64,000 nucleotides of DNA, from positions 3,671 to 67,670 of the forward strand of contig CAYRKW010000010.1 in assembly GCA_964425135.1 (NCBI GenBank), written 5' to 3'. Below, piece after piece: positions 36,771-46,052 of the stretch. Made by a program: the position numbers and the translations under genes. The stretch is from CAYLLD01 sp964425135 (GTDB lineage: Bacteria > Pseudomonadota > Alphaproteobacteria > Rhodobacterales > Rhodobacteraceae). The notes beneath the pieces are model-generated. The model did not search any database and had not been told where the DNA came from. It saw only the letters and a list, made by a program, of their open reading frames with translations. The first letter of the stretch is position 1; the number at the start of each line of letters is the position of its first letter.

Positions 36771-37382
36771 CTATGACATAAGACCGATATGACAGCCTAC
36801 GCTTTCGGCCAGTTGTTCTGTGGGAATATCGCGACGAAAAATCTCTGCAACGTCGCCATTGGTGTCCACGAGATAGGTCAGGGATAAGTGATCCATAAGG
36901 TAATCTTCGCCCTCGCCATTTTTCGCGAAATAGACGCGATAGGCTTTTGCGGCGTCGATGATTTGTTGCTCTGTACCGGTCAAACCCAGCATGGTTTCAT
37001 CAAAATAGCTGGTGTATTCGGCCAGCACCTCTGGCGTATCCCGCATAGGATCGATGGTGATAAAAACATGCCGCAGATCGTAGCCCTGTTCGAGCAATCT
37101 CTCGACCACATCTGAATTGCGCGCGGTATCGAGCGGGCAGACATCGGGGCAATAGGTGTACCCGAAGTAGACCAGCGCCGGTTTGTCGAAAATCTCCGCT
37201 TCCGTGACTTGGGCCCCAGTTTCTGACACAAGTGATATCGGGCCGCCGAGCACTGATGATCCTGCCGCCAGTGGCGTGCCGCCGCAGGTCCGGGGTGTGT
37301 TGAGGTAGATTACTGCGCCCGCACCTGCAAATACACTGAAGCCTGCGAAAATCGTCGCCAAAATCGCTGTTCGTTGGTTCAT
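36771..37382 (-). CDS. senC: SCO1/SenC family copper chaperone
   Basis: The 203-residue protein begins at the ATG at 37382 (MNQRTAIL) with one N-terminal membrane anchor. The thioredoxin-like domain has the copper-binding CPDVC (Cys78, Cys82) and a distal His165 in MDHLSLTY. SCO proteins deliver copper to the CuA site of cytochrome c oxidase. senC is immediately upstream of regA and divergent from regB, the classic arrangement in Rhodobacter and its relatives. The frame is open to 37472 but that extension lacks an anchor. Confidence 0.95.
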   Translation of the reverse strand: MNQRTAILATIFAGFSVFAGAGAVIYLNTPRTCGGTPLAAGSSVLGGPISLVSETGAQVTEAEIFDKPALVYFGYTYCPDVCPLDTARNSDVVERLLEQGYDLRHVFITIDPMRDTPEVLAEYTSYFDETMLGLTGTEQQIIDAAKAYRVYFAKNGEGEDYLMDHLSLTYLVDTNGDVAEIFRRDIPTEQLAESVGCHIGLMS

Positions 37383-37490
37383 AGGAGCGCTGTCCTTAGA
37401 CTTGGAAGTCGCGTTGACATCTATGCTGGCGAGCGGGCAGTTACCACTCAACAAGCTGTGACAAATCGTCAAAGGAGCGCGACAAGAAGC

Positions 37491-38915
37491 ATGTCCGACA
37501 TTGCAAGCGATCTTGTACCGGGAAGCGTCCGAGGCAATTGGATCCGCTTGCGCACGCTCATATTGCTGCGCTGGCTAGCCATATTCGGACAAATCGCGTC
37601 GGTCTTGTTCGCAGTCTTCTGGCTTGAAATCGACCTGCCGCTTCCATGGGTTGTGGCTGCAATATTGGCATCCTTTGCGTTCAACGTCATCGCAAGCATG
37701 ACCAACCCGCGGTCTACACGGGTGCGAGAGAGAACAGCGGCGGTCGCTCTTTTGTTTGACGTCACGCAGCTCAATGTCTTGCTGTTTCTAACAGGTGGGC
37801 TCAGCAATCCTTTCTGTTTTCTGATCCTCGCGCCGATTACGATCTCTGCAACGGCGTTGTCGTTGCCGATCACTATCATGCTCGTACTGATCACACTCAC
37901 CATGGTCTCTGCGCTGGGATTTTATAACCTCCCCTTGACCCTCACGACCGGCGAAATACTCGCGCCTCCCGCGATTTTCATCTTCGGCACATGGGTGTCG
38001 CTTGTGGTGGGCTGTGTGTTCGTGGCCGCCTATGCGCGGCGGGTGACGGTCGAGATTTACTCGATGTCCCAAGGTCTCGCGGCTACACAACTTGCTTTGT
38101 CCCGCGAGCAAAAGCTGACCGATTTGGGCGGTGTCGTCGCCGCCGCGGCCCATGAATTGGGCACGCCTCTTGCGACAATCAAGCTGGTAAGTTCCGAGTT
38201 GGAAGAAGAGCTGTCCGGCGATCCAGAACTTGTAGAGGACGTCCGCCTTATCAATGCGCAAGCCGAGCGTTGCCGCGATATTTTGCACAATATGGGGCGT
38301 GCCGGGCGCGATGATCTGCTGCTCAGATTTGCTCCGGTTCTGGCTGTCATTGAGGAGGCAGCCGAGCCGCATATGGATCGCGGCAAAGCCGTGTCAATGA
38401 GCATCAATGGGCAAAGCGTTCATGCCGTAACTCAGCGCCAGCCTCAAGTGCAGCGAAAGCCGGAGATTATCCATGGTCTGCGCAATCTGGTTCAAAATGC
38501 TGTGGATTTTGCGACCAAAGAGGTTTGGATCGACGTCAGTTGGGATGATGAAAACCTGACAATCTTGCTGGGCGATGACGGCATTGGGTTTCCCGCAGAA
38601 CTGATGGACCGCATCGGAGAGCCCTTCGTCAAGGAACGCAGCACCTTGGGCGTCGAGCGCATGCAGCGTCCGGGATACGAAGGTATGGGACTGGGGCTGT
38701 TCATCGCAAAAACGCTTTTGGAGCGCTCAGGCGCGACAATCACATTTCTTAATGCCGAGCACCCGGGCACGGAACGCTCGATGCCGGTTTTTGGCGACGG
38801 TAGCACGCAGCCGACAGGTGCGATTGTGATTTTGCGCTGGCGTCGCAGCGATCTGGAGATATCCGAGGAAGAGACGCGGCGGGCGTTGGGGCCGAATGCG
38901 CTCAACATACCCTGA
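37491..38915 (+). CDS. regB: Redox sensor histidine kinase RegB/ActS/PrrB
   Basis: The 474-residue kinase starts at the ATG at 37491. About six membrane segments span residues 20-185 and include the quinone-site motif GGLSNPF (102-108). The H-box is AAAHELGTPLATI with His221 as phosphoacceptor, and the redox-active Cys261 is in ERCRDILHNMGRAGRDD. N, G1 and G2 boxes follow (LVQNAVDFA, DDGIGF, GMGLGLFIAKTLL). RegB senses the quinone pool and oxygen and phosphorylates RegA. The short divergent spacer with senC (37383-37490) holds both promoters. Confidence 0.96.
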   Translation: MSDIASDLVPGSVRGNWIRLRTLILLRWLAIFGQIASVLFAVFWLEIDLPLPWVVAAILASFAFNVIASMTNPRSTRVRERTAAVALLFDVTQLNVLLFLTGGLSNPFCFLILAPITISATALSLPITIMLVLITLTMVSALGFYNLPLTLTTGEILAPPAIFIFGTWVSLVVGCVFVAAYARRVTVEIYSMSQGLAATQLALSREQKLTDLGGVVAAAAHELGTPLATIKLVSSELEEELSGDPELVEDVRLINAQAERCRDILHNMGRAGRDDLLLRFAPVLAVIEEAAEPHMDRGKAVSMSINGQSVHAVTQRQPQVQRKPEIIHGLRNLVQNAVDFATKEVWIDVSWDDENLTILLGDDGIGFPAELMDRIGEPFVKERSTLGVERMQRPGYEGMGLGLFIAKTLLERSGATITFLNAEHPGTERSMPVFGDGSTQPTGAIVILRWRRSDLEISEEETRRALGPNALNIP

Positions 38916-38920
38916 CGAAA

Positions 38921-38935
38921 TTAACCCATTGTTAA
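38921..38935. promoter_or_regulatory. CtrA-type binding box upstream of divL
   Basis: TTAACCCATTGTTAA matches TTAA-N7-TTAA exactly. It lies between the regB stop (38915) and the divL start at 38977, 42 bp upstream, in the position of a promoter element. CtrA control of divL would place a cell-cycle regulator under its own output. Confidence 0.7.
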
Positions 38936-38976
38936 CCAGATAGCGTCTATTCACACGGGTTGCGCTTTTTACAACC

Positions 38977-40917
38977 ATGGTGAGCATGGACAATCTAGGC
39001 CTGCAAATATCTATGCCTTCGGCCATTGTCGCATTCCTCGCAAGCCTGCTTGGGGGGCTGATCGCGGTGTTTCTGCTGCAAAGGTTGCTGATTGAGCGGC
39101 AAGCGCCGCAAAAATCGGAACCGCGCCATCTCGATAGTATTGGAGAGCGGTATCTTTTCGCAGGACGCAAACTTCGGTTCGCAACGCTGAGTGCGCGCGC
39201 ACAATTTGAAGTCGCGACTGACGATGATCTGGCGTTTAAACAGCTTGTCGCGCGTTTCGGACAGGATGGTGACAAGATCACGGGGCCTTTGGCAGCACTG
39301 CTCGATTCTGGAATAGCGTTTGATGGCGTGTTTTCGCCATGCGAGGATCAGAAGCTCTTCGTAACAGGTGCCGTCCAGGGTGGTTTGGCGTCGATCACGG
39401 TGACCGACATCAGTCATGTGACTGAGCTTGCAAAGCCTGTGGACAACGCAGATTCTGAGGCACGGATCGCAGCCGATTTGCTGGAGCATATGCCAGATCC
39501 TGCATGGCAATGCGGCCCGGATTTCAAGCTCGAATGGACCAATGCCGCTTATCGGCGCACATTTGGAGACGATGATATCCTCGCCAATCCGATTGTGCTG
39601 GGCCTTGAGGCGCAGCAATCGGGCGGCGCGATTGAGGTGACGGCAAATATTCGTGGTGACGATACCCACAGCAGCGCCTGTTATGCGATTGAGGAAGTCG
39701 AAATTGGCCTTCAAACGATCGGCTTTGCCAAAGATATCTCGGGACAGAAGAAGTCAGAAGCCAGCCTTGCCCGTTTCGTTGCTACCCTCACCGAAACCTT
39801 CGCACATCTGCCCACGGCGCTCGCAATATTTGGGGCGGATAACCGGCTCAATCTCTTTAACCCATCGCTCTGCTCTCTCACGCGCCTTGATCCTGCATGG
39901 CTCGCCGCGCAGCCGACATTGCGTGAGTTTTTTGATGCGTTGCGTGCGGCGCGGTTGATGCCGGAGCAACGCACGGCGGAGGATTGGCGCATCACGCTCG
40001 ATGGTATTGAAGCGGAGGCACGGCGCGATAGTTGGTGCGAGGAATGGGCGCAGCCTGACGGGCAAACAATCCGCGCCCGCGGTCGCCCGCATCCAAACAG
40101 CGCTGTTGCGTTCCTATTCGAAGACATCACCATCCGTGCCACACTGGAGCGGGAGTACAAGCGAGAGATAGAGCGCTCGCAAGCGACGCTTGATCGTTTA
40201 GGTGAGGCCGTTGCTGTGTTCAACCCGGCCGGCGATCTTGAGATGGCCAATCAGGCCTTTCGGAAACTCTGGCCGGTTTTTGAGCCAAACGGATCGGATG
40301 TTACAACCATCCAGAGCTTCACCTCCGATTGTGCCGCTATGAGCGAGGCGTCCGATGTTTGGAGCAATCTGCGCAGTTTTGTCACCAGCCGCGCTGACCG
40401 CGCTGTGTGGAACGCAAATGTCATCCGAAACGATGGACGGCATCTGATGGGACGGTTTGCACCGCTTCCTGATGGGACGACATTGATCCTGTTCACGCCG
40501 TTGGCGGATACGCAGATGGTCGAAGACATGACCCAGCTTCTCGAAGATGCTGGAGCGATACGTGCCCAGAGGTTGTTGAACGTGCAAAATGACAGAAGCG
40601 ACGAAGAGCAGTCCTTTGATCTTGACGCTTTGCCATCCCTGGTACGCCGGATTGCGGCGATGATGTCGATCAGCCCGGATGCGCATAAATCAAGTGGTCG
40701 AATTTTTGTCGAAACGCATGATGCGGCGTATTCTGTGACGATGGAACTGGTGGCCGATGCGCCGCGCGAGTTGAACGCGTTGCTGCTTCAATCCTTGACC
40801 GCACGGGTTCTGCAACGGGTTACGCAAAGCGCGGGCGGGTCTATGACACTGATGGTCAAAGCCGAATCCGTTCACCTGAGTTGCCAGGTTCCCAGACAAA
40901 TGGCCAAAGCCAGCTAG
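38977..40917 (+). CDS. divL: DivL-like PAS-domain protein without a kinase domain
   Basis: The 646-residue protein has an N-terminal membrane segment (about 12-38) and three PAS modules (about 166-260, 270-395 and 400-515). Module markers are PTALAIFGADNRLNLFNPSL, LREFFDALRAARLMPE and EAVAVFNPAGDLEMANQAF, which fit DivL, a regulator upstream of the CckA-ChpT-CtrA phosphorelay. No H-box or ATP-binding boxes were found in the last 130 residues, as in Rhodobacterales DivL. A CtrA-type box lies just upstream and tsaE follows. ATG at 38977 or 38986. Confidence 0.86.
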   Translation: MVSMDNLGLQISMPSAIVAFLASLLGGLIAVFLLQRLLIERQAPQKSEPRHLDSIGERYLFAGRKLRFATLSARAQFEVATDDDLAFKQLVARFGQDGDKITGPLAALLDSGIAFDGVFSPCEDQKLFVTGAVQGGLASITVTDISHVTELAKPVDNADSEARIAADLLEHMPDPAWQCGPDFKLEWTNAAYRRTFGDDDILANPIVLGLEAQQSGGAIEVTANIRGDDTHSSACYAIEEVEIGLQTIGFAKDISGQKKSEASLARFVATLTETFAHLPTALAIFGADNRLNLFNPSLCSLTRLDPAWLAAQPTLREFFDALRAARLMPEQRTAEDWRITLDGIEAEARRDSWCEEWAQPDGQTIRARGRPHPNSAVAFLFEDITIRATLEREYKREIERSQATLDRLGEAVAVFNPAGDLEMANQAFRKLWPVFEPNGSDVTTIQSFTSDCAAMSEASDVWSNLRSFVTSRADRAVWNANVIRNDGRHLMGRFAPLPDGTTLILFTPLADTQMVEDMTQLLEDAGAIRAQRLLNVQNDRSDEEQSFDLDALPSLVRRIAAMMSISPDAHKSSGRIFVETHDAAYSVTMELVADAPRELNALLLQSLTARVLQRVTQSAGGSMTLMVKAESVHLSCQVPRQMAKAS

Positions 40918-40980
40918 TCGCACGGACTTGACACCGCAACGCGCATGCCGTGAAACCAAAAAGAAATCACGGCAGCGGAT

Positions 40981-41460
40981 ATGAGCGCGACGGGAACATC
41001 AATCAGGCTAACAAACGAGGGCGACACCCGAGCGTTGTCCGCCTATTTTGCTGCTCATCTCCAACCAGGCGACACGATATTGCTGGCCGGACCGGTGGGC
41101 GCGGGCAAAAGTTTGCTGTGTCGATCTGCGATCCAAACACTGATGTCCGAAGGCGGTGCGATCGAGGATGTGCCCTCTCCGACATTCTCGCTGATCCAGA
41201 TCTATGATGTGGCGCGCGGCGAGGTTTGGCATGCTGATCTTTACCGGCTGTCGCATCCGGACGAACTTGAAGAGCTTGGTATTGCGGATGCGTTGGAGCG
41301 TCAGATCGTATTTGTGGAATGGGCCGAAAGGCTTGGGTCGCTCAAACCCGTACGGCATATCGCCATAACACTCGATATTGATGAAGCAGACCCCGACGCG
41401 CGCCGCGCTGAAATCACGTTCAATGGCCCAGATTGGGATTGGCCACAGGTGCGTTTGTGA
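40981..41460 (+). CDS. tsaE: tRNA threonylcarbamoyladenosine biosynthesis ATPase TsaE
   Basis: TsaE is the ATPase that drives the TsaBDE complex in making t6A37. The 159-residue protein has Walker A as GPVGAGKS (most homologues have GDLGAGKT, so an Asp-to-Pro-type change is seen), SPTFSLIQIYD and WHADLYRLSHPDELEELG. The Walker B-like VFVEWAERL completes it. Its stop overlaps the GTG start of amgK, and it opens the coupled run through addA. Confidence 0.95.
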   Translation: MSATGTSIRLTNEGDTRALSAYFAAHLQPGDTILLAGPVGAGKSLLCRSAIQTLMSEGGAIEDVPSPTFSLIQIYDVARGEVWHADLYRLSHPDELEELGIADALERQIVFVEWAERLGSLKPVRHIAITLDIDEADPDARRAEITFNGPDWDWPQVRL

Positions 41461-42425
41461 GCGAACGGCAGCGGCACAAGATTGCATTTTTGAAACGCGC
41501 GGGCGTTGATCCCAACGACGCAATGCCGCTTGTTCAGGATGCATCAGCGCGAAAGTACGAGCGTATCCGTGGCGGAGCGCACGTCCTGATGGACCTTAAT
41601 CCGGCAACCGGTTTCACAATCGACAGCTTCTTGCGTATGACCGACTGGTTGGCGTCAGCAGGATTGCACGTTCCAAAAATCGCTGACTCCGATCCTGAAC
41701 GTGGGTTCGTTTTGCTCGAAGATTTCGGGGATGATCTGGTGGCGCGCAGGTTAGAGCGTAAGATGTCATCAGAGCGTGAGATTTACGATCTGGCGTTTGA
41801 TGTGCTCGCAAAGGTTCAAGAGGCGCCGGTGCCAGACGGATTGCCGCCCTATGATGTGGCATTTACACTCTTTGAAGCGGATCTTCTGCACCAATGGTAT
41901 TGCGACCTCCCAACGTCGCGAGTGGAGGACTATCGCAGCCTCATCGAAGACGCGATGGCACGTTTGCCGACTTATCAGCTCTGCGTTGTTCTACGCGATT
42001 TCCATGCCGAGAACCTCTTTTGGTTGCCGGATGAAATAGGCATGTGCCGCCTTGGACTGATTGACTATCAGGACGCGCGTGCAGGACACTCGGCCTATGA
42101 TCTGGCGTCGCTTCTGGGTGATGCGCGTCGCGATGTCAGCGAAGACGTCAAAGCGCATCTGAACGCGCGCGGGCTGGACGAATGGGGCCCAGAAATGCCC
42201 TATGCAACGTCCTTTTGGGGTGCGCAGCGAAATCTGAAGATCTTGGGTATTTTCATGCGGCTCGCGATACGGGACGGACGCAGAAACTATATTGATCTAC
42301 TTCCGCGCGTCTGGCGCAATCTGCAATCCGATTTGCAGCATGATGGTCTGTCAGCCCTTGCGAAATTTGTGACCGAACATATCCCGCCGCCGCAGAGCAA
42401 TCCAAAGGTGCAGGCTCTTGGATAA
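41457..42425 (+). CDS. amgK: Anomeric N-acetylmuramate/N-acetylglucosamine kinase (AmgK)
   Basis: This is an aminoglycoside-phosphotransferase-fold kinase of 322 residues starting at a GTG that overlaps the tsaE stop (GTGA). Catalytic features are VLRDFHAENLFW and GLIDYQDARAGHSAYDLASL. A kinase of this type next to a MurU-like nucleotidyltransferase is the AmgK-MurU pair, which recycles MurNAc to UDP-MurNAc and bypasses de novo synthesis from UDP-GlcNAc. The assignment depends on that pairing and on the fold. Confidence 0.82.
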   Translation: MSERQRHKIAFLKRAGVDPNDAMPLVQDASARKYERIRGGAHVLMDLNPATGFTIDSFLRMTDWLASAGLHVPKIADSDPERGFVLLEDFGDDLVARRLERKMSSEREIYDLAFDVLAKVQEAPVPDGLPPYDVAFTLFEADLLHQWYCDLPTSRVEDYRSLIEDAMARLPTYQLCVVLRDFHAENLFWLPDEIGMCRLGLIDYQDARAGHSAYDLASLLGDARRDVSEDVKAHLNARGLDEWGPEMPYATSFWGAQRNLKILGIFMRLAIRDGRRNYIDLLPRVWRNLQSDLQHDGLSALAKFVTEHIPPPQSNPKVQALG

Positions 42426-43119
42426 TCCGTGCGAAGCGATGGTGTTTGCGGCGGGGCTCGGCACACGTATGGGAGCATTGGTGGAGGACAAACCAAAGCC
42501 GATGTTGCCCATCAACAATCGTCCGCTCATCGACCGAACGCTTGATATGGTCCAAAATGCCGGATGCACGCGGGCTGTGGTGAACCTGCACTATAAAGCG
42601 GGCGTTCTGGAGTCGCATCTGCGCCACCGGACAATCCCACAAATCGTTTTCAGCGATGAACGTGCGGAACTTTTGGAAACCGGTGGCGGTTTGCGTGAGG
42701 CGGCACGGTTCTTCGAGCAAACGGTGGTGTTCACTGTTAATTCGGATGTCATCTGGGGTCGAACCAATCCGCTGAGCGAACTTTCTGCGAGCTGGCGCAC
42801 TGAGATGAGCGCTTTGCTACTGCTGGGGCCGCGCTCGCGTGTCCGTCCCAAAGCGGCACGCGCCGATTTCACGCTGGACAACTCCGGTCGTATCTCGCGC
42901 GCCAAAGGTGCATCAGGCTACACCTATCTCGGCGCGCAGATCATCGACGCAAAGGCCTGCGACGCTGGCCCTGATGGCCCGTTTTCGCTCAATCTCATTT
43001 GGGATGAACTGATTGTGCAGGGCCGCGCCTTTGGGCTGGTGTATCACGATGAATGGACCGATATTGGCAGCGCGGAAGCCTATGCAGCGGCGCAGGCGAA
43101 CTTCGGGAATGATGCATGA
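42418..43119 (+). CDS. murU: N-acetylmuramate alpha-1-phosphate uridylyltransferase (MurU)
   Basis: This is a nucleotidyltransferase of the NTP_transferase family, 233 residues. FAAGLGTRM and KPKPMLPINNRPLI form the nucleotide loop and sugar-phosphate site. TVNSDVIW and the late DEWTDIGS are also family features. With AmgK it forms the peptidoglycan recycling bypass. The start is either the TTG at 42418, overlapping amgK by 8 bp, or the ATG at 42439; the longer form gives the usual N-terminal strand. The stop overlaps the addB start. Confidence 0.82.
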   Translation: MDNPCEAMVFAAGLGTRMGALVEDKPKPMLPINNRPLIDRTLDMVQNAGCTRAVVNLHYKAGVLESHLRHRTIPQIVFSDERAELLETGGGLREAARFFEQTVVFTVNSDVIWGRTNPLSELSASWRTEMSALLLLGPRSRVRPKAARADFTLDNSGRISRAKGASGYTYLGAQIIDAKACDAGPDGPFSLNLIWDELIVQGRAFGLVYHDEWTDIGSAEAYAAAQANFGNDA

Positions 43120-46052
43120 CAAAGCGGTTCAAGGGTGTTTTTGGTGTCGCGCCCGGCTTTGATTTTGCGACTGCTCTCAAGGACGGGATTGACGCGCGAC
43201 TGGGCGCAGATGCTGCTCAAACGCTTGCGCGCGCAACGATAATCACCAACACAAGGCGTGCGGCGCGGCGCTTTGAGGAGGTGTTTGCGCAAGACGGCAA
43301 TCTCCTTCTTCCACGCATTCAAGTCGTTACCGATTTGGTCGAGGCACCGGGCGCGCCCGTTATTGCGCAAGACAATATGTCGATGCTCGCGCGCAATCTG
43401 CGGGTCATGCGGCTTGTGCGCAAGCTGTTGAAAACACGGCCCGATCTAGCGCCTTTGTCTGCCAGCTATGATCTGTCTGAAAGCCTGTGCGAATTGGTGG
43501 ATGAGTTGCAGGGCGAGGGCGTGCCACTTGACGCGCTGGCGTCGCTCACTGCGGATGCGCTTGCCGGGCATTGGCAAACAACTCTGGACTTTCTGAAGAT
43601 TATTCAGCCGCTGTGGACCGCGGATGGCGCGCGCGCACCTGTGGGCAGTGAAGCATTTCAAGCGGCGGTCGTAGACGCGATGGCGGCGCAGTGGCGCACC
43701 AATCCGCCCAGGGGCCCGGTTATCGTCGCAGGTTCAACAGGGTCGCGCGGTGGCATGCGCCGATTGATGCAAGCTGTCCTGACGCTTGATGAAGGTTGTG
43801 TTGTGCTCCCGGGTTTCGATTTTTATCTGAACGAACGCTCGATTGAGGCGCTATCTCAGGATCACGCAAGCGCCAGTGATCATCCACAGGTCGGGTTTGT
43901 CAATCTGGCCCGCGCGCTCGAAACCGACATCCGAGAGATTACGTCTTGGCACGATGGGGCGCAACAAACGTCAAAACGCAATGAAATCATCTCGCTTGCG
44001 CTGCAACCTGCACCGGTCACCGATGAGTGGTTGGCGGCGCGTGATGAGGTTGCGGCGTCGGCGCAGGACGCTATGCAGCATGTGTCCTTGATGGTGTCGC
44101 GTACGCCGCATGAAGAAGTTCAGTCGATTGCGATTGCGTTGCGTGATGCTGCAGAACAAGGAAGGCGTGCCGTTTTGATCACCGCAGATGGCACCCTGAC
44201 ACGGCGGGTGCGCACGGCACTGTCGCGGTGGTCGATCATTCCGGACGAGTCCGCCGGTCGCCCGCTTCGTCTTGCGCCACCTGCATTGTTTCTAGACCTT
44301 GTTCTTCAGTTTTCCAAAGATGAAGATGTGCTCAGTTTTTCATCGCTTTTAAAAAGCCCCATTTGTGCAAGTGGCTCTGATCGCGGAGCACATATGGCGC
44401 TGGTGCGAAAACTGGATCGCGATTTTTTGCGTTCTATCGGACCAAAGCTGAATTGGGACCGGTTTTCCGCTTGGTGCGCGCGCGAGGAATGCGCGGATTG
44501 GGGGGCATGGTTGCATCGATGTTTTGCAAAGCGCCCCTTCGAAAACGCATTGCTAGCGGGTCATTTGGGTCGGCATGTGGAGAGTGCCGAAGCGCTCGCT
44601 AACGGACCGAAGAAAAATCAGCCATCAGAGCTTTGGCAGAAGGCTGCCGGGGAAGCCCTGTCGAATTTGGTCGAACGGATTGGCGAGACCTCCGAAGATG
44701 CAGGTGAGATCGCATTTGATGATTATGCCATGGTTTTACGAAATCTGCTGGGAACCGAGCAGGTGCGCGATGAAGGGTATCTGGCCGGAAAAGGCATTGC
44801 GATCTGGGGTACGCTTGAGGCGCGGGTGCAAAGCGCGGATTTGGTGATCCTAGGCGGGCTCAATGAGGGGAGCTGGCCAAAAAGCCCCGCGCCTGATCCG
44901 TGGTTGTCGCGTGAGTTGCGCAGCGAACTTGGCCTTGCCTCGCGCGATCATTTCATCGCGCTTTCCGCGCATGACTTTCAGCAAGCGGCGAGCAATGCGG
45001 AGGTGATTTTCTCACGGTCAGCGCGAGACGGATCAGCGCCCACGGTCGCAGCACGCTGGCTGACGCGGTTGGAGAACCTTTTTTTAGGATCCGGCGAGCG
45101 GTCAAGTTCGGTATGGGTGCAGATGCAGGCGCGTGGCGATCACTGGCTCGATCTTACGCGGCGCATTAATCTGCCCGATGCGCGCGTTGCACCGGAGCGT
45201 CGCCCTTCGCCTTCGCCGCCACTCAAGCTGCGTCCCAAAAGTCTTGGCGTGACCGACGTCGAAAAACTCGTACGCGATCCTTACGCAATTTATGCACGCA
45301 AGATGCTCAACCTCTCGCCGCTTGAGATTCTGGGCCGCGCACCTGATCCGCGTGATCGTGGCATCGCGGTGCATAAAGTCATGGAAAAATACATCCGGGA
45401 GACGCTGCAAAATGGCGATTTTTCGGATCGGGCGCATTTCATGCGCGTGGCCCGCGACGTGATGGATGAGCAGGTGCATTGGCCAAGCATTCGGACGCTT
45501 TGGCTATCGCGACTTGAACGTGCGCTTGATGCTTTTTTGACGAATGAAGTCGCCCGTCGCGCAATAGGTACACCGCGCGAAGACTGGCTGGAGATCAAAG
45601 GGCACATCGAGATTGCGACCTCCGCCGGTCCGTTCCAGTTGGTCGCAAAAGCGGATCGGATCGATGAGACTGCGGATGGCGGTGCGGCGCTTTACGACTA
45701 TAAATTCTCTCCGCCGACGCAACGGCAAAGCGAGATATTTTCCAAACAACTACCTCTCGAAGCGGAAATGATCCGGCGCGGTGGATTTCAGGCGCTGGGC
45801 GCACGGGCTTGCGTGCATGCGCAGCACGTCGTTGTGGGCGCGCCTGACAACAATGATCAAGAAAAGTGGCGACCGTTTACTGAAATTTGGGACGAGTTTA
45901 TCGATCTACTCGAAAAATTTAACCTTGCAGATCAAGGCTACACCGCGCGACTGTTTCCCTTTCGCGAGGACAGCCAAGGCGAGTACGATCACTTGGCCCG
46001 CTTTGGCGAGTGGCGTGATCTTGATCCGGCGGATGCGGAGCAAATCTCATGA
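43116..46052 (+). CDS. addB: Double-strand break repair protein AddB
   Basis: AddB is the helicase-like and nuclease subunit of the AddAB recombination complex. The 978-residue protein has an N-terminal helicase-fold region (TNTRRAARRFEE). It also has a mid-part with DLVILGGLNEGSWPKSPAPDPWLSR, which is conserved in alphaproteobacterial AddB. The C-terminal RecB-type nuclease has GIAVHKVMEKYI, VAKADRIDE and LYDYKF (the D-x-K catalytic region). It starts at an ATG overlapping the murU stop and its own stop overlaps addA. Confidence 0.94.
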   Translation: MTKRFKGVFGVAPGFDFATALKDGIDARLGADAAQTLARATIITNTRRAARRFEEVFAQDGNLLLPRIQVVTDLVEAPGAPVIAQDNMSMLARNLRVMRLVRKLLKTRPDLAPLSASYDLSESLCELVDELQGEGVPLDALASLTADALAGHWQTTLDFLKIIQPLWTADGARAPVGSEAFQAAVVDAMAAQWRTNPPRGPVIVAGSTGSRGGMRRLMQAVLTLDEGCVVLPGFDFYLNERSIEALSQDHASASDHPQVGFVNLARALETDIREITSWHDGAQQTSKRNEIISLALQPAPVTDEWLAARDEVAASAQDAMQHVSLMVSRTPHEEVQSIAIALRDAAEQGRRAVLITADGTLTRRVRTALSRWSIIPDESAGRPLRLAPPALFLDLVLQFSKDEDVLSFSSLLKSPICASGSDRGAHMALVRKLDRDFLRSIGPKLNWDRFSAWCAREECADWGAWLHRCFAKRPFENALLAGHLGRHVESAEALANGPKKNQPSELWQKAAGEALSNLVERIGETSEDAGEIAFDDYAMVLRNLLGTEQVRDEGYLAGKGIAIWGTLEARVQSADLVILGGLNEGSWPKSPAPDPWLSRELRSELGLASRDHFIALSAHDFQQAASNAEVIFSRSARDGSAPTVAARWLTRLENLFLGSGERSSSVWVQMQARGDHWLDLTRRINLPDARVAPERRPSPSPPLKLRPKSLGVTDVEKLVRDPYAIYARKMLNLSPLEILGRAPDPRDRGIAVHKVMEKYIRETLQNGDFSDRAHFMRVARDVMDEQVHWPSIRTLWLSRLERALDAFLTNEVARRAIGTPREDWLEIKGHIEIATSAGPFQLVAKADRIDETADGGAALYDYKFSPPTQRQSEIFSKQLPLEAEMIRRGGFQALGARACVHAQHVVVGAPDNNDQEKWRPFTEIWDEFIDLLEKFNLADQGYTARLFPFREDSQGEYDHLARFGEWRDLDPADAEQIS

